In this document: in pieces, positions 60,919-64,000 of the stretch
How positions within the stretch are numbered: the first letter of the stretch is position 1
How the letters are laid out: every line of letters begins with the position of its first letter
Translations under genes and position numbers: made by a program
Origin: Candidatus Peregrinibacteria bacterium
Lineage (GTDB): Bacteria > Patescibacteriota > Gracilibacteria > UBA1369
Length of the DNA: 64,000 bases
Reading direction: 5' to 3'
NCBI GenBank assembly: GCA_003153355.1
Contig: PLYH01000002.1
Span: 109,348 to 173,347 of the forward strand
Notes under the pieces: model-generated
Database searches by the model: none
What the model saw: only the letters and a program-made list of their open reading frames with translations
What the model was told of the DNA's origin: nothing

Positions 60919-61827
60919 ATGAAAAAACTGCTTCTCATTGACGGAAATGCCATTTTCCATCGCGCTTTCCATGCCCTCCCCCTCTTTAAAACCAGTAAAG
61001 GAGAATACACAAATGCCGTTTATGGCTTCCTGAAGATGTTTATTGAGATAATGAAGCGTGAAAAGCCCGAATACGTCGCCGTGGCTTTTGACCGTGCGGC
61101 TCCAACCTTTCGCCATTTGGAATATAAGGAGTATAAAGCCACCCGTTCCGCACCCCCGGTGGAGCTCTATCCCCAGCTTCCGAGGCTTAAGGAAGTCCTC
61201 GGCACCTTCAACGTTGCCATGTTTGAAATGGACGGCTACGAAGCCGATGACATCATCGGAACCATCGCGGAAAAAGCCGAGGCCGATCCGGAAATTCATA
61301 CGCTCATTCTGACCGGCGACCGCGACACGCTTCAATTGGTCACCACTAAAACCTATGTGGTCGCGCCGCTCAAAGGCGTGTCCGAAGTCATTGAATACAC
61401 TCCGGCAATGGTGAAAGAAAAAACCGGCCTGCGGCCGGACCAGATCGTGGACTACAAATCACTGAAAGGCGACCCATCCGACAACATTAAAGGCGTGGGC
61501 GGCATCGGCGACAAAACCGCGGTTGAACTTCTCCAAAAATACGATCACCTCGAAAATATTTATGAACATCTGGACGAACTGACCCCGGCCCAGCGCAAAA
61601 AACTGGAAGAAGGCGAAAAAGATGCCGAGCTCAGCAAACGGCTTGCCACCATCCTCAGAGACGTTCCCATCGAGGTGCGCCTGGAAGAATGTCATTTCAC
61701 ACGCGCGCCTTTTGAAAAAGCAAAAAAACTTTTTGAAACGCTCGAATTTAAAACTCTCCTGAAAAATATCGACACGCTCAAAGAGTTGGTCGAACCCGAA
61801 GAAAAGGCTCAACAGAGCATGTTTTAA
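60919..61827 (+). CDS. Stand-alone 5'-3' exonuclease (Pol I N-terminal-like)
   Basis: From the ATG at 60919 the product is 302 residues: LLIDGNAIFHRAFHALP, VAFDRAAPTFRHLEYKEYKA, EMDGYEADDIIGTIAEKAE, LTGDRDTLQLV and SLKGDPSDNIKGVGGIGDKT with a helix-3-turn-helix. It has the metal-binding Asp residues of the FEN/XNI fold. It removes RNA primers and flaps. No polymerase domain is attached. The in-frame ATG at 60901 (TGCTATGCT) overlaps a possible extended -10, so 60919 is preferred. Confidence 0.93.
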   Translation: MKKLLLIDGNAIFHRAFHALPLFKTSKGEYTNAVYGFLKMFIEIMKREKPEYVAVAFDRAAPTFRHLEYKEYKATRSAPPVELYPQLPRLKEVLGTFNVAMFEMDGYEADDIIGTIAEKAEADPEIHTLILTGDRDTLQLVTTKTYVVAPLKGVSEVIEYTPAMVKEKTGLRPDQIVDYKSLKGDPSDNIKGVGGIGDKTAVELLQKYDHLENIYEHLDELTPAQRKKLEEGEKDAELSKRLATILRDVPIEVRLEECHFTRAPFEKAKKLFETLEFKTLLKNIDTLKELVEPEEKAQQSMF

Positions 61828-61840
61828 GCTCCAAATTCTG

Positions 61841-61869
61841 TTGTCAAAAGCCCAATTTTGATCTAAACT
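61841..61869 (+). promoter_or_regulatory. ftsA promoter
   Basis: -35 TTGTCA (61841-61846), 17-base spacer, -10 TAAACT (61864-61869), the same -10 as the rpsP promoter. Predicted start near 61876. Confidence 0.7.
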
Positions 61870-61880
61870 CCTCTTTGCAA

Positions 61881-61898
61881 CGTCTCCAAGCGGAGGCG
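61881..61898 (+). promoter_or_regulatory. Hairpin in the ftsA leader
   Basis: CGTCTCC and GGAGGCG pair (7 bp, one G-U) around AAGC, immediately after the predicted transcription start, followed by ATTTTCC. It may protect the mRNA 5' end or act as a weak attenuator. Confidence 0.4.
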
Positions 61899-61927
61899 AT
61901 TTTCCACTCAATTTTTAATTTGAACCA

Positions 61928-63166
61928 ATGGCAAAAGCAAGAGTCATAGCAAGTCTCGACATTGGCAGCTCCAAGATCAGAACAGTCGTCGGAAACCTTG
62001 AAGAAAAATCTCAGACCCCTAACATCATCGGCGTCGGCATCGCACCTTCAACCGGAATGCGTAAAGGCGCGATCATTGATGTTGAAGAAACCATCAACTC
62101 TATTTCCGCGTCTTTGGAGGATGCCGAAAGAATGGCTGGAGAACCGATTAATCACGTCTTCCTGGGTATCGGCGGAACTCACATCGAGTCCATCAATTCC
62201 AAAGGAGTCATTGCGGTTTCACATGCCGGCAATGAAATTTCCGAAGACGATGTTGACCGCGTTTTGGAAGCAGCCCAGGCAGTTTCCATTCCGGGCAACC
62301 GCCGCATTCTGCGCATCATTCCAAAATCTTTCACCGTTGATGAACAGAAAGGGATTAAATATCCGGTAGGCATGACCGGCATCCGTCTGGAAGTTGACGC
62401 CCACATTATTACGGGCCTGGTTCCCGCGGTGAAAAACATTGAAAAATGCGTACTGCAGGCCGGCGTGGATATTGATGACATCATTCCGTCATGTTTAGCT
62501 AGTGCCGAAGCGGTCCTCTCCAAGCGCCAGAAAGAGCTCGGCGTGGTGGTTGTGGACATCGGTTCCGGCGGCACGTCGCTCTGCGTGTTTGAAGAAGGAA
62601 CAACATTGCACACAGCGGTCCTTCCGGTCGGCGGCGAAAACGTCACGAACGATATCGCCATCGGCCTCCGCACATCCATTGATACTGCAGAAAAAATTAA
62701 GATCGAATACGGCACCTGTCTGCCCGGGGACGTCAGCGAACGCGAAGTCATTGACCTCTCCCTGATGAGCAAAATCGACACCCAGAAAGTGTCCAAAAAA
62801 ATGATGGCGGAAATCATCGAAGCCCGCTATCACGAAATTTTCATATTAGTAAAAGACGAACTGGCCAAAATCCACCGCGATGGAATGCTGCCGGCAGGTG
62901 TGGTTTTGACTGGCGCAAGCGTCAAAATGCCTGGTACTATTGATCTGGCCCGCGAAACATTGAACCTCCCGGTTCAAATCGGCTTCCCTCAAAACTTTGA
63001 CGGCGTGGTTGATAAAATCGATGATCCGGCTTACGCAACGGCTATCGGCCTCATTTTATGGGGCAGCAGGCTGGAAAACCGCACCTACGGATTCTCACTC
63101 AAGGGTTTAAACTTCCGCAAGGCCGCAAGTGGCATGAAAGACTGGTTTAAAGGACTTTTCCCATAA
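61928..63166 (+). CDS. ftsA: Cell division protein FtsA
   Basis: The 412-residue actin-like protein has SLDIGSSKIRTVVG (phosphate 1), the FtsA-specific 1C domain (about residues 85-165), VVVDIGSGGTSLCVF (phosphate 2), GVVLTGASVKMPG (adenosine) and a C-terminal amphipathic helix (GMKDWFKGLFP) for membrane attachment. It anchors FtsZ at the membrane and recruits the divisome. ftsZ follows 109 bases later with its own promoter. Confidence 0.96.
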   Translation: MAKARVIASLDIGSSKIRTVVGNLEEKSQTPNIIGVGIAPSTGMRKGAIIDVEETINSISASLEDAERMAGEPINHVFLGIGGTHIESINSKGVIAVSHAGNEISEDDVDRVLEAAQAVSIPGNRRILRIIPKSFTVDEQKGIKYPVGMTGIRLEVDAHIITGLVPAVKNIEKCVLQAGVDIDDIIPSCLASAEAVLSKRQKELGVVVVDIGSGGTSLCVFEEGTTLHTAVLPVGGENVTNDIAIGLRTSIDTAEKIKIEYGTCLPGDVSEREVIDLSLMSKIDTQKVSKKMMAEIIEARYHEIFILVKDELAKIHRDGMLPAGVVLTGASVKMPGTIDLARETLNLPVQIGFPQNFDGVVDKIDDPAYATAIGLILWGSRLENRTYGFSLKGLNFRKAASGMKDWFKGLFP

Positions 63167-63203
63167 AAAACGGATTCACATAAACTGAAATTAGAATATT
63201 TTA

Positions 63204-63233
63204 TTGACAATCAATCAAAAATCGTTTAACAAT
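63204..63233 (+). promoter_or_regulatory. ftsZ promoter
   Basis: Perfect -35 TTGACA (63204-63209), 18-base spacer, -10 AACAAT (63228-63233). The -10 is imperfect. Predicted start near 63240, about 36 bases before the ATG. Confidence 0.55.
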
Positions 63234-63275
63234 TGTACTCCGTTTTAAAAAGCATAACCTTTACTCCTCAATAAT

Positions 63276-64000
63276 ATGGCAAATCCCCAGCACCAGCACC
63301 AGCAAAAAGATAATCTGCGCAATCTGTTTTCAGGAGGAAATCAGTTGGGTAAGAAGACCCTCGAAGTTATTCCGGAAATGAACCCGGTGGCTTCCATTAA
63401 AGTGATTGGTGTGGGTGGAGGTGGCGGAAACGCTATTAACCGCATGATCAAGGCTAATCTTCGTGGCATTGAATTTATTGCCGTGAACACGGACGCCCAG
63501 GCTCTTTACCATTCAGAGGCTCCTATTAAGATCAATGTCGGTAAAGCAACGACCCGCGGTTTGGGTGCAGGAAGCAACCCTGACGTTGGACGCCAGGCTG
63601 CCGAAGAAAATGCTGAAGAAATCCGCCAGGCGCTTGAAGGTGCCGACATGGTTTTCATCACCTGTGGTATGGGTGGAGGAACCGGTACGGGTGGAGCTCC
63701 GGTCATTGCTGAAATTGCCAAAGAAATGGGCATTCTGACGGTTGCCGTAGTAACTCGTCCGTTCTCATTTGAAGGTCACCGCCGCCGCCAACAGGCCGAC
63801 GATGGTCTCGAAAACCTCAAGAGCAAGGTTGATACGCTCATTACCATTCCAAACGACAAAATCCTTTCAATCATCGACAAAAAAACTCCGATTACGGAAG
63901 CCTTCACGGTAGTAGACGACGTTCTCCGCCAGGGTGTTCAGGGCATCGCTGATCTTATTACCGTTCACGGTATGATCAACGTGGATTTCGCGGACGTGAA
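63276..64000 (+). CDS. ftsZ: Cell division protein FtsZ, N-terminal part (3' end outside window)
   Basis: The open frame from the ATG at 63276 runs off the right edge (about 241 codons visible). A His/Gln-rich head ([13 protein letters not shown]) is followed by [27 protein letters not shown], the tubulin signature [19 protein letters not shown], and [20 protein letters not shown]. FtsZ is the GTP-dependent tubulin homologue that builds the division ring. Gene order ftsA-ftsZ is standard. Confidence 0.98.
   Translation, partial: MANPQHQHQQKDNLRNLFSGGNQLGKKTLEVIPEMNPVASIKVIGVGGGGGNAINRMIKANLRGIEFIAVNTDAQALYHSEAPIKINVGKATTRGLGAGSNPDVGRQAAEENAEEIRQALEGADMVFITCGMGGGTGTGGAPVIAEIAKEMGILTVAVVTRPFSFEGHRRRQQADDGLENLKSKVDTLITIPNDKILSIIDKKTPITEAFTVVDDVLRQGVQGIADLITVHGMINVDFADV

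Noticed and set aside
63167..63260. Terminator between ftsA and ftsZ from AAAACGG and CCGTTTT
   Set aside because: The arms are about 65 bases apart, too far for a terminator hairpin; the area is better explained by the ftsZ promoter.
1..64000. UGA recoded as Gly (code 25)
   Set aside because: TGA is used as a real stop, for instance in the ATGA overlaps at 10813-10816 and 18035-18038, and proteins end there at normal lengths.
1..64000. CRISPR arrays, insertion sequences, prophage
   Set aside because: No regular short repeats with spacers, transposase, integrase or phage structural genes were seen.

Overview
The window looks like a chromosomal segment of a Patescibacteria (CPR) bacterium, most plausibly Peregrinibacteria-like. 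This placement is an inference from gene content and protein style, not from a marker phylogeny. It uses the standard code: UGA is a genuine stop, for example in the ATGA overlaps at 10813-10816 and 18035-18038. That argues against the Gracilibacteria/Absconditabacteria lineages that recode UGA. Shine-Dalgarno motifs are missing before most start codons, while sigma-70 promoters (TTGACA, TATAAT) are often very good. No mobile element, CRISPR array or rRNA was seen. There is one tmRNA gene and one tRNA-Asp gene.

Regions, left to right. (1) 1-7850 concerns stalled ribosomes and DNA: the end of an ABC-F ATPase, tmRNA, EF-P, an EpmA-like EF-P lysine ligase carrying an extra OB domain, Mfd and the beta clamp. 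(2) 8185-17241, + strand: an unknown charged protein, a patatin phospholipase, a lipoprotein, a cysteine desulfurase, RNase Y, a thioredoxin-reductase-like protein, a YtxH protein and a VanW wall protein. (3) 17238-22537: a TPR protein, DNA polymerase III delta', MurF, a cyclophilin lipoprotein, acylphosphatase and the infC-rpmI-rplT operon. (4) 22652-35107: a sigma/membrane/secreted-protein operon, RecR, FolE, CarB, several lineage-specific unknowns, QueG, a probable Tat lipoprotein, PduO, YqeY and a YgjP-type metallopeptidase. (5) 35168-43098: two paralogous single-pass membrane proteins of 1162 and 1235 residues on either side of a stand-alone response-regulator receiver, the best candidate for an undescribed system. 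(6) 43135-52808: a GH1 glycosidase, an ECF-sigma-headed MacB-type export operon with two DUF5666-like proteins, a fatty-acid desaturase, a cold-shock protein and another ECF sigma. (7) 52890-57376: an M20 amidohydrolase, DUF1003 and VTT-like membrane proteins, an AT-rich patch with an N-formylglutamate-amidohydrolase-like gene, and tRNA-Asp(GUC). (8) 57548-64000: a glycosyltransferase, a DUF721/DciA-like protein, rpsP, khpA, a pilin-like protein, a stand-alone 5'-3' exonuclease, ftsA and the start of ftsZ.

Links between genes. EF-P, its probable modifying enzyme and tmRNA are adjacent, and several proteins here are rich in Pro-Pro motifs that need EF-P. FolE (first enzyme), QueG (last enzyme, cobalamin-dependent), PduO (cobalamin adenosylation) and tRNA-Asp(GUC) (substrate) together point to queuosine modification. 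Three ECF-type sigma factors within 30 kb, two of them heading envelope operons, point to envelope-stress control.
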